Shown here: piece after piece, positions 18,507 through 27,600 of the stretch | Numbering within the stretch: the stretch's first letter is position 1 | Layout: the number at the start of each line of letters is the position of its first letter | Source of the DNA: Gammaproteobacteria bacterium | GTDB taxonomy: Bacteria; Pseudomonadota; Gammaproteobacteria; Coxiellales; Coxiellaceae | Assembly (NCBI GenBank): GCA_022601255.1 | Contig: JAHZIV010000075.1 | Location: 1 to 52,228, forward strand | Length of the DNA stretch: 52,228 nt | Direction: 5' to 3' | Program-made: the position numbers and the translations under genes | Notes under the pieces: model-generated | Databases searched by the model: none | Told to the model about the DNA's origin: nothing | The model's input: the letters and a program-made list of their open reading frames with translations, nothing else

Positions 18507-19545
18507 AGATCAGGTTATTTTAGTTACCGGTGGTGCGGGTGCGATTGGTAGCAACTTGGTGCGTGCATTAGCGTCAACGGGCGCTAGCAAGGTGATTGTG
18601 CTCGATGATTTGTCATCGTCGTATCAATGGAATATACCCAATTTGCCCAATGTCTTATTTGTTAAAGGTGATATTGGTAATGATGTTGATCTTAAGCGTG
18701 TATTTACCGAGAAGCCCAGTTATATTTTTCATTTAGCAGCATTCTTTGCTAACCAGAACTCGGTCGATTATCCAGAAAAAGACATGCTAGTAAGCGGCCT
18801 GGGTACGATTAAAATGTTGGAGTATGCTAATTTAATTGGCGGCATAAAACGTTTTGTGTATGCGGGGTCGGGCTGTGCAATTTATGGGGCGCAGGCGCCA
18901 TTGCCATTGAAAGAAGAGTTCATGTCGATGCACTTAAGTACGCCGTATCAGATTTCCAAGATGACAGGTGAGTTATACTGTAATTTTTATCATCATCATT
19001 ATGGGTTGCCTGTTGTTAAGACGCGTTTCTTTAATTCATATGGACCAGGTGAAGTGCCGGGTCAATATCGTAATGTAATCCCCAACTTTATTTATTGGGC
19101 GATGAAGGGTCAGCCGTTGCCCATCACGGGTACAGGTAAGATGACGCGCGACTTTACTTATGTAGACGATATTGTGGATGCATTATTAAGAGCAGGTCAT
19201 TATGAAAGTGTCATTGGTGAAGAAATGAATATCGCATCGGGTGTTGAGACTGAAATTATCGCGATGGCTGAGATGGTGAATGAAGCGGTTGGCAACAAGG
19301 CCGGTATCATGCGTGTGGGTCGACGCAAGTGGGATACTAAATCACGTTTGCGTGCGAGTGTCGATAAAGCGGGTGAGTTGATGGGATATCAGCCGAAGAA
19401 TGATTTCAAAGATGGCCTAAAGAATGCGATAGCATGGTTTGAAGAAAACTGGAGTTACATCTTGCGTGATGCCGAATTCCCACCAGGCATGTCTTCTGCT
19501 GTGAAGGAATATGTCATTCAACAAGAATCTGAAGTGAGTGCATGA
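18478..19545 (+). CDS. NAD-dependent sugar epimerase/dehydratase, extended SDR
   Basis: The 355-residue protein from GTG 18478 is an extended SDR. It has the Rossmann motif VTGGAGAIGSNLV (~residue 17), 'IFHLAA', the active-site region 'YAGSGCAIYG' and the catalytic YQISK. 'FFNSYGPGE' and 'TRDFTYVDDIVDA' follow the UDP-sugar 4-epimerase/dehydratase pattern. The substrate is likely a UDP-hexose or UDP-HexNAc; specificity is not readable. It overlaps wecB by 29 nt, and its stop overlaps the next start (ATGA). The set wecB, epimerase, bi-domain oxidoreductase and WbuB-like GT is a recurring exopolysaccharide/O-antigen block. Confidence 0.8.
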   Translation: MAHPTADTYKDQVILVTGGAGAIGSNLVRALASTGASKVIVLDDLSSSYQWNIPNLPNVLFVKGDIGNDVDLKRVFTEKPSYIFHLAAFFANQNSVDYPEKDMLVSGLGTIKMLEYANLIGGIKRFVYAGSGCAIYGAQAPLPLKEEFMSMHLSTPYQISKMTGELYCNFYHHHYGLPVVKTRFFNSYGPGEVPGQYRNVIPNFIYWAMKGQPLPITGTGKMTRDFTYVDDIVDALLRAGHYESVIGEEMNIASGVETEIIAMAEMVNEAVGNKAGIMRVGRRKWDTKSRLRASVDKAGELMGYQPKNDFKDGLKNAIAWFEENWSYILRDAEFPPGMSSAVKEYVIQQESEVSA

Positions 19546-21761
19546 AGCAAGTCATACAAAGCTATAAGACAGGAAAAGTAGCACTTTTAGAGGTGCCAGT
19601 GCCGCAGTGCGGTGCTAAGCAAATATTGGTTCGCAATCATTTTTCATTAATTAGTATGGGTACCGAACGCTCGATGATTGAATTGGGTAAGAAGTCCTTG
19701 GTAGGAAAGGCAAAGGCTCGCCCCGACTTGGTTAAGCGTGTTATCGATAAGGCTAAAAAAGAAGGCGTAGTCAAAACATTTAAAGAAGCGATGGGACGAC
19801 TCGATACGCCTTCTGCATTAGGTTATAGCTGTGCAGGCAAAGTTGTAGAGACAGGTGTTGCAGCACATGAATTTGCGCCTGGTGATCGCGTGGCATGCGT
19901 CGGCCATGGGTATGCCAGTCATGCAGAATTTGTTGCCGTGCCGATTAATATGGCGTGTCGTATTCCTGACAATGTTTCTGATGAGCAAGCCTGTTTTTCC
20001 ATGTTGGGTGTGATTGCACTGCATGGTGTGCGCCAGGCAAATTTAACTTTTGGTTCACAAGTTGTGGTTATAGGTTTAGGTTTGCTGGGTCTTCTAACGG
20101 TGCAAATCTTAAAAGCCTATGGCTGTCGTGTGATTGCCATGGATTTGAGTGAGCACAAGTGTGAGTTGGCAACAGCGTGTGGTGCCGATTTTGCATCGAC
20201 AGATGTTAATACTATTATGCAACAGATTGAGAGTAGCACTCATTCGGTAGGTGCTGACGCTGTTATTATTACAGCAGCTACGCAATCGAGTCAGCCAGTT
20301 GATTTGGCAATTGATTTGTTGCGTGCTAAAGGTAAGTGTGTGGTTGTGGGGGTTGCGGATATTCACCCAGATCGTAATGCCTTGTGGGAAAAAGAGATTG
20401 AACTGGTAGTGTCAAAGGCGGGTGGTGCCGGCGCGCTCTATGAGCCTTATGAAAAACAAGGCGTTGACTTTCCTGCTGGCGAGGTGCGCTGGACACAGAA
20501 ACGCAATGTCGAAGAATTTTTACGTCTATTATCTATTGGAGCAGTCAAAACAGATTTGTTAACAACGCGAACAGAAAAAATTGATGCTGCTGAAGAGGTG
20601 TATCAATCACTACTTGAAAACCAAGATGAGAAGCAAATTGGTGTGTTGTTTGAGTATGATACTGATACGGCCATCAACCGACACGTAGCGCTACCCTACT
20701 CTAACAGTGCTGGTAAGAGTAAGCTCAGCTGCAACGTCATTGGCGCGGGTTTATTTGCAAAGGCATTGTTGTTGCCGGAGTTAGCAAAAATTAAAGATAT
20801 TGAATTAGATACTTTGATCACAACTTCGGGAATGAGTGCTGAACATGCGGCACGTAAGTTTGGTTTTGCAAATTGCTCTACAGATGCAGATGCGATTTTT
20901 GGAAATGATCATGTGGATGCCATATTTTCGATTACGCCACATAGCCAACATGCGGCTCATGTATTGAGAGCGATTCAATCGGGTAAAGCATTATTTGTTG
21001 AGAAGCCGTTATGTATCAATATGGTTGAACTGAATCAAATTCAAGAAGCAGTTTCAGCAGCAGATAAAACACCTATCATCATGGTAGGGCATAATCGGCG
21101 CTTCTCGCCACATGCAATCAAGATTCGATCTTGGTTGTCTGAATGTGCACAGCCGATGGTATTGCAATTACGTGTTAATGCAGGTTTTGTGCCAGCAGAT
21201 CATTGGGTGCATCAAGACCACCAAGGACGTAGTCGTATTGTAGGCGAGATATCGCATTTTATTGATTTGATGCAATATTTAGTGAATTCTAAGCCTGTAA
21301 AAGTTTATGCCGAACGTGTATCGGCAGATGATCAGGTGACGGTGAACAATGATAATGTTGTGGTAAATTTGAAATTCGCAAATGGTTCTGTAGCTGCATT
21401 GGCATATACGGGTTCCGGTGCTAAAGCAGATAGCCGCGAGCAGCTTGAAATTTTCTGCGGGGGCAGTACGATTCGCTCAACAGATTTCAGATGCTCTGTG
21501 AGAATATCTGCAAAAGGCACGCAGAAATTTAAAACATCGAGTCAACAAATGGGGTATCGAGAAGAGCTGCGGCACTTTATTGGTAGTGTTAAGGGCACGT
21601 GTGAGCCCGCAGTTCCCATAGACACGATATTAACAACGATGAGAACAGTTTTTGCAATCGAACAATCATTGGCAACAGGGAAGGCAATTAACCTTGAATA
21701 TACTTTTAGTCACCAACGCATACCCACCGGAGATTCGCTCAGCATCACAGCTGATGTTTGA
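19542..21761 (+). CDS. Bi-domain oxidoreductase: zinc-type MDR plus Gfo/Idh/MocA
   Basis: The 739-residue fusion has two parts. The N-terminal half (to ~residue 375) is a medium-chain dehydrogenase/reductase with 'LGYSCAGKVVETG', 'GDRVACVGHGYASHAEF' and a Rossmann 'VVIGLGLLGLLTV'. The C-terminal half (~390-739) is Gfo/Idh/MocA-like, with 'CNVIGAGLFAKALLLPEL' and the signature 'ALFVEKPLCIN' (EKP). Such bi-domain proteins are known from surface-polysaccharide loci, where they likely oxidise or epimerise a nucleotide-sugar; the exact step is unknown. It starts by ATGA overlap with the epimerase, and its 3' end contains the start of the GT4 gene. Confidence 0.85.
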   Translation: MKQVIQSYKTGKVALLEVPVPQCGAKQILVRNHFSLISMGTERSMIELGKKSLVGKAKARPDLVKRVIDKAKKEGVVKTFKEAMGRLDTPSALGYSCAGKVVETGVAAHEFAPGDRVACVGHGYASHAEFVAVPINMACRIPDNVSDEQACFSMLGVIALHGVRQANLTFGSQVVVIGLGLLGLLTVQILKAYGCRVIAMDLSEHKCELATACGADFASTDVNTIMQQIESSTHSVGADAVIITAATQSSQPVDLAIDLLRAKGKCVVVGVADIHPDRNALWEKEIELVVSKAGGAGALYEPYEKQGVDFPAGEVRWTQKRNVEEFLRLLSIGAVKTDLLTTRTEKIDAAEEVYQSLLENQDEKQIGVLFEYDTDTAINRHVALPYSNSAGKSKLSCNVIGAGLFAKALLLPELAKIKDIELDTLITTSGMSAEHAARKFGFANCSTDADAIFGNDHVDAIFSITPHSQHAAHVLRAIQSGKALFVEKPLCINMVELNQIQEAVSAADKTPIIMVGHNRRFSPHAIKIRSWLSECAQPMVLQLRVNAGFVPADHWVHQDHQGRSRIVGEISHFIDLMQYLVNSKPVKVYAERVSADDQVTVNNDNVVVNLKFANGSVAALAYTGSGAKADSREQLEIFCGGSTIRSTDFRCSVRISAKGTQKFKTSSQQMGYREELRHFIGSVKGTCEPAVPIDTILTTMRTVFAIEQSLATGKAINLEYTFSHQRIPTGDSLSITADV
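21678..21684 (+). promoter_or_regulatory. Ribosome binding site for the WbuB-like gene
   Basis: GGGAAGG, nine bases before the TTG at 21694. It selects the TTG that begins 'MNILLVTNAYPPE' rather than the earlier in-frame TTG at 21652. Confidence 0.55.
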
Positions 21762-22929
21762 GTTAGCGACGGAATTACATCGGCAGGGTCATCAGGTTAC
21801 TGTGGTGACGAGCTGGCCACGTTATAACTTAGATGAAAAACAAAAAAGCGTTGTGTACCAGGAATGGTTAAATGAAGCTGGTATTGATGTGTTGCGTATT
21901 AAGGTTTTAAAACATCATAATGTCAATTTTGTGATGCGTGGTATTGCTGAGTGGGTGATGCCTTTTTTGTATTTGTTTAAGATCAAAAAATATTGTAAAA
22001 AGCCATTTGATAAAGTGATTGTGTATAGTCCACCGATTAATTTGGGTTTTGTGGGGGCGTGGTTAAAATCGACCGGGGCTGAGTTTATTCTAAATGTGCA
22101 AGATCTATTTCCGCAGAATGCAATTGACTTGGGCGTGTTGACCAATCGTTGGTTGATTAAGGTGTATCGTTGGCTGGAGAGCTATTTGTATCGGCACGCT
22201 GATCAGGTAACGTTTCATTCGAAGGGCAACCAAGAAATGTCAATTGCACGTTATGATGTTTTAAGGGATAAATCTAAAGTGGTGCATAACTGGATTGATG
22301 TTAAGCGGTTTCAAAAGCCAGTGGTTAAAGATTATCGAGAGCTGTTTGGGCTGCAGGATAAATTTGTGTTTGTATTTGCTGGCGTGATGGGGCCTTCACA
22401 GAATCTATTGGCAGTAGTGCAAGCATTTGAGCAGTTGCAAGATTTAGAAGATGTGGTGTTTCTCATGGTGGGTGATGGCGCTGATAAGCAGACTTTGGTT
22501 GATTATGTAAATAGCCGGGGCTTGAAAAATATTCTATTTAAGCCATTTATAGCAGCAGATGATTATGTGGATTTATTGAAAGCGTGTGATGCAGGGATTG
22601 TATCACTAAGTCCAAAGAATAAAACGCCGGTTGTTCCGGGTAAAATATTGGGCTATATGGCGGCAGGGTTACCGGTTGTGGCATTTTTAAATAAAGAAAG
22701 TGATGGCCATGAGATTATTCGTGAGGCACAGTGTGGTGTGTCAGTAGTGAGTGATGATGTTGAGGGGATGATTTTGAGTTTAAGGGAGTGTGTCGTGAAT
22801 AACTCGTTAAGCAGCGAAAGAGGCTTGAGTGGCACTGATTATGTTAAACAGCATTTTGAACAAAAATATTGTGTAAATGAATTGCTCAGCCAGAAAGAAA
22901 AAGAGTTGCAGTGTTTTGTTGTTAAGTAG
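21694..22929 (+). CDS. GT4 glycosyltransferase, WbuB-like
   Basis: The 411-residue GT-B enzyme opens 'ILLVTNAYPPEIRSASQLM', as in WbuB-type transferases. The C-terminal GT4 part has 'FVFAGVMGPSQNLLAVVQAF', 'MVGDGADK' and 'SLSPKNKTPVVPGKILGYMAAGLPVV', the region binding the nucleotide-sugar. WbuB proteins transfer a HexNAc such as FucNAc; donor specificity here is not certain. It overlaps the bi-domain oxidoreductase by 68 nt and is the last gene before the regulator at 22974. Confidence 0.8.
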   Translation: MNILLVTNAYPPEIRSASQLMFELATELHRQGHQVTVVTSWPRYNLDEKQKSVVYQEWLNEAGIDVLRIKVLKHHNVNFVMRGIAEWVMPFLYLFKIKKYCKKPFDKVIVYSPPINLGFVGAWLKSTGAEFILNVQDLFPQNAIDLGVLTNRWLIKVYRWLESYLYRHADQVTFHSKGNQEMSIARYDVLRDKSKVVHNWIDVKRFQKPVVKDYRELFGLQDKFVFVFAGVMGPSQNLLAVVQAFEQLQDLEDVVFLMVGDGADKQTLVDYVNSRGLKNILFKPFIAADDYVDLLKACDAGIVSLSPKNKTPVVPGKILGYMAAGLPVVAFLNKESDGHEIIREAQCGVSVVSDDVEGMILSLRECVVNNSLSSERGLSGTDYVKQHFEQKYCVNELLSQKEKELQCFVVK

Positions 22930-22964
22930 TTTGTGCTTGCAATTTTTGTTGGATAGTTTACAGT

Positions 22965-22979
22965 GTTCATGCCATGAAC
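22965..22979. promoter_or_regulatory. Perfect palindrome overlapping the regulator start codon
   Basis: GTTCATG-C-CATGAAC is a 15-nt perfect inverted repeat whose right arm contains the ATG of the winged-helix gene. Upstream, TTGCAA (22937-22942) and TACAGT (22959-22964) are 16 nt apart and could be a promoter. The transcript would then start a few bases before the ATG. No Shine-Dalgarno is visible. It is a candidate autoregulatory operator. Confidence 0.4.
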
Positions 22980-23537
22980 GCGGATCATAATGATATGGAA
23001 ATAACTTTACCGTTGTTGCAAACAATTGCTGAACAATCTGATGTGACGCAGCGCAATCTTTCTCAAAAATTAAATTTAGCGTTAGGCCTGACCAATAATT
23101 ACCTTAAGCGTTGTGTCAAAAAAGGCTTAATTAAAGTTGAGCAAACACCTGCCAATCGTTACCTTTATTATTTAACACCCCAAGGTTTCTCTGAAAAAAG
23201 TAGATTAACTACACGATATCTTAGCAATTCTTTTCACTATTATCGTCAAGTGAAGCAAGAGACAGAAGCCTTTGTGAAGCAATTTAGACAAAAAAAATAC
23301 TGCAATATTGCTTTGGTTGGTAATAGTGAGTTGGCTGAAATTGCACTGCTAGTTATAAAAGATACTACATTGAACGTAAAGCTCTTTGGTGCTGTGCAAA
23401 AAAAAGATTTAAACGATTTTGATGTAGCGATTGTGTCAGACATGAAAGCCCCGCAAAAGGTGTATGACAAGTTGACGGGATTTTTTGAGTATAAAAGAAT
23501 CTTTTTTTATAAGATTTTAGGGATTATTGAAGGATAA
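22974..23537 (+). CDS. EPS-associated MarR-type winged-helix regulator with C-terminal extension
   Basis: Residues ~10-75 form a winged helix ('DVTQRNLSQKLNLALGLTN', 'CVKKGLIKV', 'YLYYLTPQGFSEKSRLTTRYL') closely matching the EPS-associated MarR-family pattern found at the head of polysaccharide operons. After a helical linker, residues ~100-187 ('NIALVGNSELAEIALLVI', 'FDVAIVSD') look like a small Rossmann-like alpha/beta domain, absent from the usual ~100-residue members. It may sense a nucleotide-sugar or similar ligand; that is inference. It stands at the boundary between the wecB-WbuB block and the legionaminic acid operon. The palindrome at its start codon suggests autoregulation. A8 at 23290-23297 lies within the gene. 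Confidence 0.75.
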   Translation: MNADHNDMEITLPLLQTIAEQSDVTQRNLSQKLNLALGLTNNYLKRCVKKGLIKVEQTPANRYLYYLTPQGFSEKSRLTTRYLSNSFHYYRQVKQETEAFVKQFRQKKYCNIALVGNSELAEIALLVIKDTTLNVKLFGAVQKKDLNDFDVAIVSDMKAPQKVYDKLTGFFEYKRIFFYKILGIIEG

Positions 23538-23543
23538 AGAAAT

Positions 23544-23565
23544 TTACCCATTGAGTTTTGGGTAA
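23544..23565. promoter_or_regulatory. Inverted repeat upstream of the ABC transporter
   Basis: TTACCCA (23544-23550) and TGGGTAA (23559-23565) flank an 8-nt spacer. The spacer includes TTGAGT (23551-23556), which with TAGAAT (23572-23577) forms a weak -35/-10 pair at 15-nt spacing. An operator overlapping a promoter is one reading. Confidence 0.35.
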
Positions 23566-23577
23566 TAAGGCTAGAAT

Positions 23578-23606
23578 GCAGTCTTGTGAGGAATCACAAA
23601 GACTGC
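23578..23606. promoter_or_regulatory. Stem-loop in the leader of the ABC transporter gene
   Basis: GCAGTCTTGTGA and TCACAAAGACTGC pair over 12 bp with one bulged A and a GGAA loop. No T-run follows, so it is not a standard terminator. It ends 23 nt before the TTG start and could be an mRNA leader structure. Confidence 0.45.
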
Positions 23607-23629
23607 GGTAGCTATGATGAAGCCTAATT

Positions 23630-25423
23630 TTGAATCGTATACAAAAAATTAGAAAGTTAATTGCTCCGAAGGATCAAAGATATTTATCATTGCTTCTGAT
23701 TCCAATGATAATAATGTCGTTATTAAGTGTAGTGGGTATTGCGGTTGTTATACCCTTTATCATGATTGCAGCTGATCCCCAATCTATTTTTCAGAATAAA
23801 AAGTTACTCTATGTATACAATCTTTTTCACTTTAGCAGCTCAGTTCACTTTATTTTTTTTATAGGGGTACTGGCATTTTTAATGCTAGTATTGACTAATA
23901 GTATGGCAGCTTTCACGCTATGGTTATCAAATAGAGTTGCGGCAAATATTCGTGCTAAAATAACACGAACTTTATATACAATTTATTTATATAAGCCCTA
24001 TGAATTTCATATTGAGAATAATTCAGCTTCATTAGCAAACAATCTAATAACACTAACAGAACAGTTCACTCAAGGCTATCTTTTTCAGCTCTTGCAGCTA
24101 ATTACAAATGCGGTTTTAGTGCTGTTCATCACGGCATTAGTTATTCTGGCTAACCCGGAGGTTGCGTTACTAACATTTTTGTTATTCGGCGGTGGATATT
24201 GTCTTGTTTATATGTGCCTTAAGGGGATGCTGCAATCAAAGAGTGAGATAATGGTAACAAGTGGCGATGCGATATATAAATTGATAAATGAATCGCTTGG
24301 CGGGATTAAGGATATCAAGTTGAAAAATAATGAAGCAGAGTTTGTGAAGCAATCATCGCCATTATTGCTGCAGCAAGCAGAGTGTCGTTCAGTTACGCAG
24401 TTAATGCAAAGTATGCCTAGATATTTTATAGAGGCTGTTGCATTTGGTGGCATTATATTGATAACACTAGTACTTATGGGGCATCATAGTCGTCATGTTA
24501 TTCCAGTTTTAGGTTTGTATGCTTATTCAGGCTATCGTCTGTTGCCAGCACTTCAAGCTATGTTTGCAGGAATTTCACAAATAAAAGTGTCTGCGGCATC
24601 ACTGGATAAAGTTTATGATAGCGTGAGTGATGAAGAAAATATTCAATGGGGAACAAATGAACGTTCAGTTGTGAATTGTAAAAAAAACATGTCTTTTGGG
24701 CGTCAGTTTTCCGTGAGTGCATTGTCATATCATTATCCAGGGCATCATAAATCCGTGTTGGAAAATGTTAGTTTGATGATTAATCAAAATGAAATGGTGG
24801 GTATCATTGGCGAAACAGGTGCTGGTAAGACCACTTTGATTGATATCATGCTGGGATTATTAAGGCCAACGCAGGGCCAGTTAATTGTAGATGATTTTGT
24901 ATTAGATACAAATGACAAGATACAGGCATGGCAAAAGAATTTGGGTTATGTTCCGCAGTTTATCTTCTTGGCAGACTGTTCAATCCGTGAAAATATTGCA
25001 TTTGGTTTGCCTGCTGATCAGATTAATCAGGTTATTGTTGAGCAGGTAGCTAGGACCGCAGCCATTCATGATTTTGTTGTGAATGAATTGCCTGATGGAT
25101 ACGATACGTTAGTGGGTGAGCGGGGTGTAAAGTTGAGTGGTGGTCAGATTCAGCGAATTGGAATTGCAAGGGCGCTATATTCACAACCAAGCCTTTTAAT
25201 ATTAGATGAAGCGACGAGCTCATTAGACGGTAAAACGGAGTCGGCCGTAATGGAGGCAGTAAAAAGAATGCGTCATCAAATTACGATTGTAATCATTGCG
25301 CATAGGTTATCAACAGTTGCGGATTGTGACCGTGTTTATTTGATGAAACAAGGTCGTGTTATTGACCAAGGTTGTTTTGCTGATATCAATCAGCGACACC
25401 AGTTAACAGCTGAGGCCGCATAA
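23630..25423 (+). CDS. ABC exporter/flippase, PglK-like
   Basis: The 597-residue half-transporter has about six N-terminal membrane helices (to ~residue 330). A nucleotide-binding domain follows, with Walker A GETGAGKTTL (~394), signature LSGGQIQRIGIARAL (~503) and Walker B 'LLILDEATSSLD'. The layout and context fit PglK/WlaB-type flippases of lipid-linked oligosaccharides. No Wzx is seen in the window, so this is the best candidate for moving the lipid-linked glycan across the inner membrane. The TTG start is the only one that keeps the basic N-terminus; the next Met is already in the first membrane helix. The legB ATG follows the stop by one base. Confidence 0.85.
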   Translation: MNRIQKIRKLIAPKDQRYLSLLLIPMIIMSLLSVVGIAVVIPFIMIAADPQSIFQNKKLLYVYNLFHFSSSVHFIFFIGVLAFLMLVLTNSMAAFTLWLSNRVAANIRAKITRTLYTIYLYKPYEFHIENNSASLANNLITLTEQFTQGYLFQLLQLITNAVLVLFITALVILANPEVALLTFLLFGGGYCLVYMCLKGMLQSKSEIMVTSGDAIYKLINESLGGIKDIKLKNNEAEFVKQSSPLLLQQAECRSVTQLMQSMPRYFIEAVAFGGIILITLVLMGHHSRHVIPVLGLYAYSGYRLLPALQAMFAGISQIKVSAASLDKVYDSVSDEENIQWGTNERSVVNCKKNMSFGRQFSVSALSYHYPGHHKSVLENVSLMINQNEMVGIIGETGAGKTTLIDIMLGLLRPTQGQLIVDDFVLDTNDKIQAWQKNLGYVPQFIFLADCSIRENIAFGLPADQINQVIVEQVARTAAIHDFVVNELPDGYDTLVGERGVKLSGGQIQRIGIARALYSQPSLLILDEATSSLDGKTESAVMEAVKRMRHQITIVIIAHRLSTVADCDRVYLMKQGRVIDQGCFADINQRHQLTAEAA

Positions 25424-25424
25424 A

Positions 25425-26405
25425 ATGAAGACTGTATTAGTGACAGGTGCAGATGGTTTTATTGGTTCGCATTTGGTGGAGTTATTGCATGCTAAGGGCT
25501 ATAAGATAAAAGCACTCTCTCAATATAATTCTTTCAATAGCTGGGGTTGGCTAGAAGATGTTTCTTGCAAAAATGAGATAGATATTATCTCAGGCGATGT
25601 GCGCGATCCATTTTTTTGTAAAAAAATCACAAAAGATATTGATGTTATTTTTCATTTGGCTGCCTTAATTGCAATCCCATATTCATACTTGGCACCCCAG
25701 AGCTATGTGGAGACTAATATTACAGGGACACTTAATATCTGCCAGGCGGCATTAGAGAATAATGTAATGCGGGTGATTCATACATCAACTAGTGAGGTAT
25801 ACGGCACTGCTCGGTTTGTACCTATTAATGAAGAGCACCCTCTACAGCCACAGTCTCCATACAGTGCTTCAAAGATTGGTGCAGATGCAATGGCGATGAG
25901 TTACTACCATGGATTTGATCTGCCAATAATCATTGCGCGACCATTTAATACCTATGGCCCAAGGCAATCTGCAAGAGCTGTAATCCCAACTATTATCAGC
26001 CAGATTGCTTCAGGTATGCAACAGATTAAATTAGGGGATGTGACACCAACGAGAGATTTTAATTATGTGGAAGATACTTGTGGCGCGCTAATTTCTTTGT
26101 TGAATTCTGAGGATGTCATTGGAACGTCAGTGAATATTGGCTCTAACACAGAAATCAGCATTGGCGAACTATTTGATTTAATCAAAAAAAATATGCAAAG
26201 TGATGTTGAGCTGATAACTGATGAGGCTAGAAAAAGGCCTGGTAGTTCAGAAGTTTTTCGATTGAGGTGTGATAATAAAAAATTAGTTAATTTAACGGGA
26301 TTTAAACCCCAATTTAGTTTAGAGCAAGGTCTAATAAAAACCATTAATTGGCTCACGCGGGGGGCAAACCTTAGTAAGTTTAAAGCAGGGTTATATAATG
26401 TATGA
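25425..26405 (+). CDS. legB: Nucleotide-sugar 4,6-dehydratase LegB
   Basis: LegB removes water from a GDP- or UDP-GlcNAc-type sugar, the first committed step to legionaminic acid. The 326-residue SDR has VTGADGFIGSHLVELL at the N-terminus, 'IFHLAALIAIPYSY', the catalytic 'TSTSEVYG' (Ser-Thr region) with YSASK, and 'PFNTYGPRQSARAVIP', all as in LegB-type dehydratases. With PtmE in the same operon, a GDP-linked substrate is likely. It begins one base after the ABC gene and overlaps legC by 8 nt. Confidence 0.9.
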   Translation: MKTVLVTGADGFIGSHLVELLHAKGYKIKALSQYNSFNSWGWLEDVSCKNEIDIISGDVRDPFFCKKITKDIDVIFHLAALIAIPYSYLAPQSYVETNITGTLNICQAALENNVMRVIHTSTSEVYGTARFVPINEEHPLQPQSPYSASKIGADAMAMSYYHGFDLPIIIARPFNTYGPRQSARAVIPTIISQIASGMQQIKLGDVTPTRDFNYVEDTCGALISLLNSEDVIGTSVNIGSNTEISIGELFDLIKKNMQSDVELITDEARKRPGSSEVFRLRCDNKKLVNLTGFKPQFSLEQGLIKTINWLTRGANLSKFKAGLYNV

Positions 26406-27600
26406 GGCTTTTATAAAATTTGTGAGACAGATGTATGATACGGATGATTTTATTCCGTTACATGAGCCTCGATTTATAGGAAATGAGAAAAAATATGTGC
26501 TTGATACAATTGATTCAACTTTTGTTTCGAGTGTGGGTGAGTATGTCGATCTATTTGAAGAGAAGTTAGCAAGTTTTGTTGGGGCAAGGTATGCAATAGC
26601 AACAGTTAATGGGACAGCTGCGTTACACATTGCTTTGAAGCTTTCTGGTGTCTCTGAAAATGATGAGGTGATAACGCAACCATTGACATTTGTCGCAACT
26701 TGCAATGCAATAAAGTATTGTGGGGCGAACCCTATTTTTGTGGATATCGATCAAAAAACATTGGGTCTTTCGGCAAGCGCATTGGAACAGTTTTTGATTA
26801 AATATGCAGAAATAGAAAGCGGCGTCTGTATTAACAAATCCACTAAAAAAATAATCAAAGCTTGTGTGCCCATGCATACCTTTGGGCATCCTGTTGAAGT
26901 TGATGGAATAGCAACTTTGTGTGAACAATATCATATTCAGTTAATTGAAGATGCCGCAGAGTCGCTTGGGTCTTATTATCAAGATAAGCATACAGGTACT
27001 TTTGGTAAGATGGGCGTGTTTAGTTTTAATGGTAATAAAATCATGACCACCGGTGGCGGTGGCATGCTTGTCACCAATGACCTGCTGTTAGCAAAGCGCG
27101 CTAAACACTTAACCACTACAGCCAAAGTGCCACATCAATGGGAATATGTGCATAATGAGATAGGTTATAATTACCGTATGCCAAATATTAATGCAGCATT
27201 AGGTCTTGCACAGCTAGAATGCTTGCCGATTTTTTTGCAAGGAAAGCGCAAGTTGGCAGATCATTATAAAGTGTTTTTTAAGCGATATTCAGATCTAACT
27301 TTCTTTGATGAGCCAGAGCATACAAAATCCAATTATTGGTTGAATACTGTGTTATTAAAAGATAAAGCAAGTCGAGATGAATTTCTTCGTATTACTAATG
27401 ACTCAGGTGTGATGACACGCCCTGCATGGCAGCCAATGCATGATTTGGGGTTGTTTGGCGATCAACACTATGATCTTACTAATACAGAGTTGCTGGCTGA
27501 CTGTTTAGCAAATGTTCCAAGTAGTGTGGTGGGAAGTAAGCTATTGGCTAACAACTATCATGAGAGTGCTTCAATAGTCATTCGAAGGGGGGGGTACTGA
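26398..27600 (+). CDS. legC: Aminotransferase LegC (DegT/DnrJ/EryC1 family)
   Basis: LegC transfers an amino group from glutamate to C-4 of the 4-keto sugar made by LegB, using PLP. The 400-residue protein has 'VNGTAALHIAL' (~residue 65), 'IEDAAESLGSYY' and the PLP lysine in 'FNGNKIMTTGGGGM' (~residue 210). LegC-type enzymes share the N-terminal 'IPLHEPRFIGNEKKYV'. The gene ends with a G8 tract (27587-27594) in its last codons, and its stop overlaps the next ATG (TGATG). Slippage there would change the tail and the coupling to the dioxygenase gene. Confidence 0.9.
   Translation: MYEAFIKFVRQMYDTDDFIPLHEPRFIGNEKKYVLDTIDSTFVSSVGEYVDLFEEKLASFVGARYAIATVNGTAALHIALKLSGVSENDEVITQPLTFVATCNAIKYCGANPIFVDIDQKTLGLSASALEQFLIKYAEIESGVCINKSTKKIIKACVPMHTFGHPVEVDGIATLCEQYHIQLIEDAAESLGSYYQDKHTGTFGKMGVFSFNGNKIMTTGGGGMLVTNDLLLAKRAKHLTTTAKVPHQWEYVHNEIGYNYRMPNINAALGLAQLECLPIFLQGKRKLADHYKVFFKRYSDLTFFDEPEHTKSNYWLNTVLLKDKASRDEFLRITNDSGVMTRPAWQPMHDLGLFGDQHYDLTNTELLADCLANVPSSVVGSKLLANNYHESASIVIRRGGY
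27587..27594 (+). repeat. G8 homopolymer at the legC/PhyH junction
   Basis: Eight consecutive G within the codons for R-G-G near the legC C-terminus, six bases before the ATG of the dioxygenase gene. It is the longest G run noticed in an otherwise AT-rich locus. Confidence 0.9.

Noticed and set aside
23578-23606. Terminator between the regulator and the ABC gene
   Set aside because: No T-run after the stem; the following bases are GC-containing.
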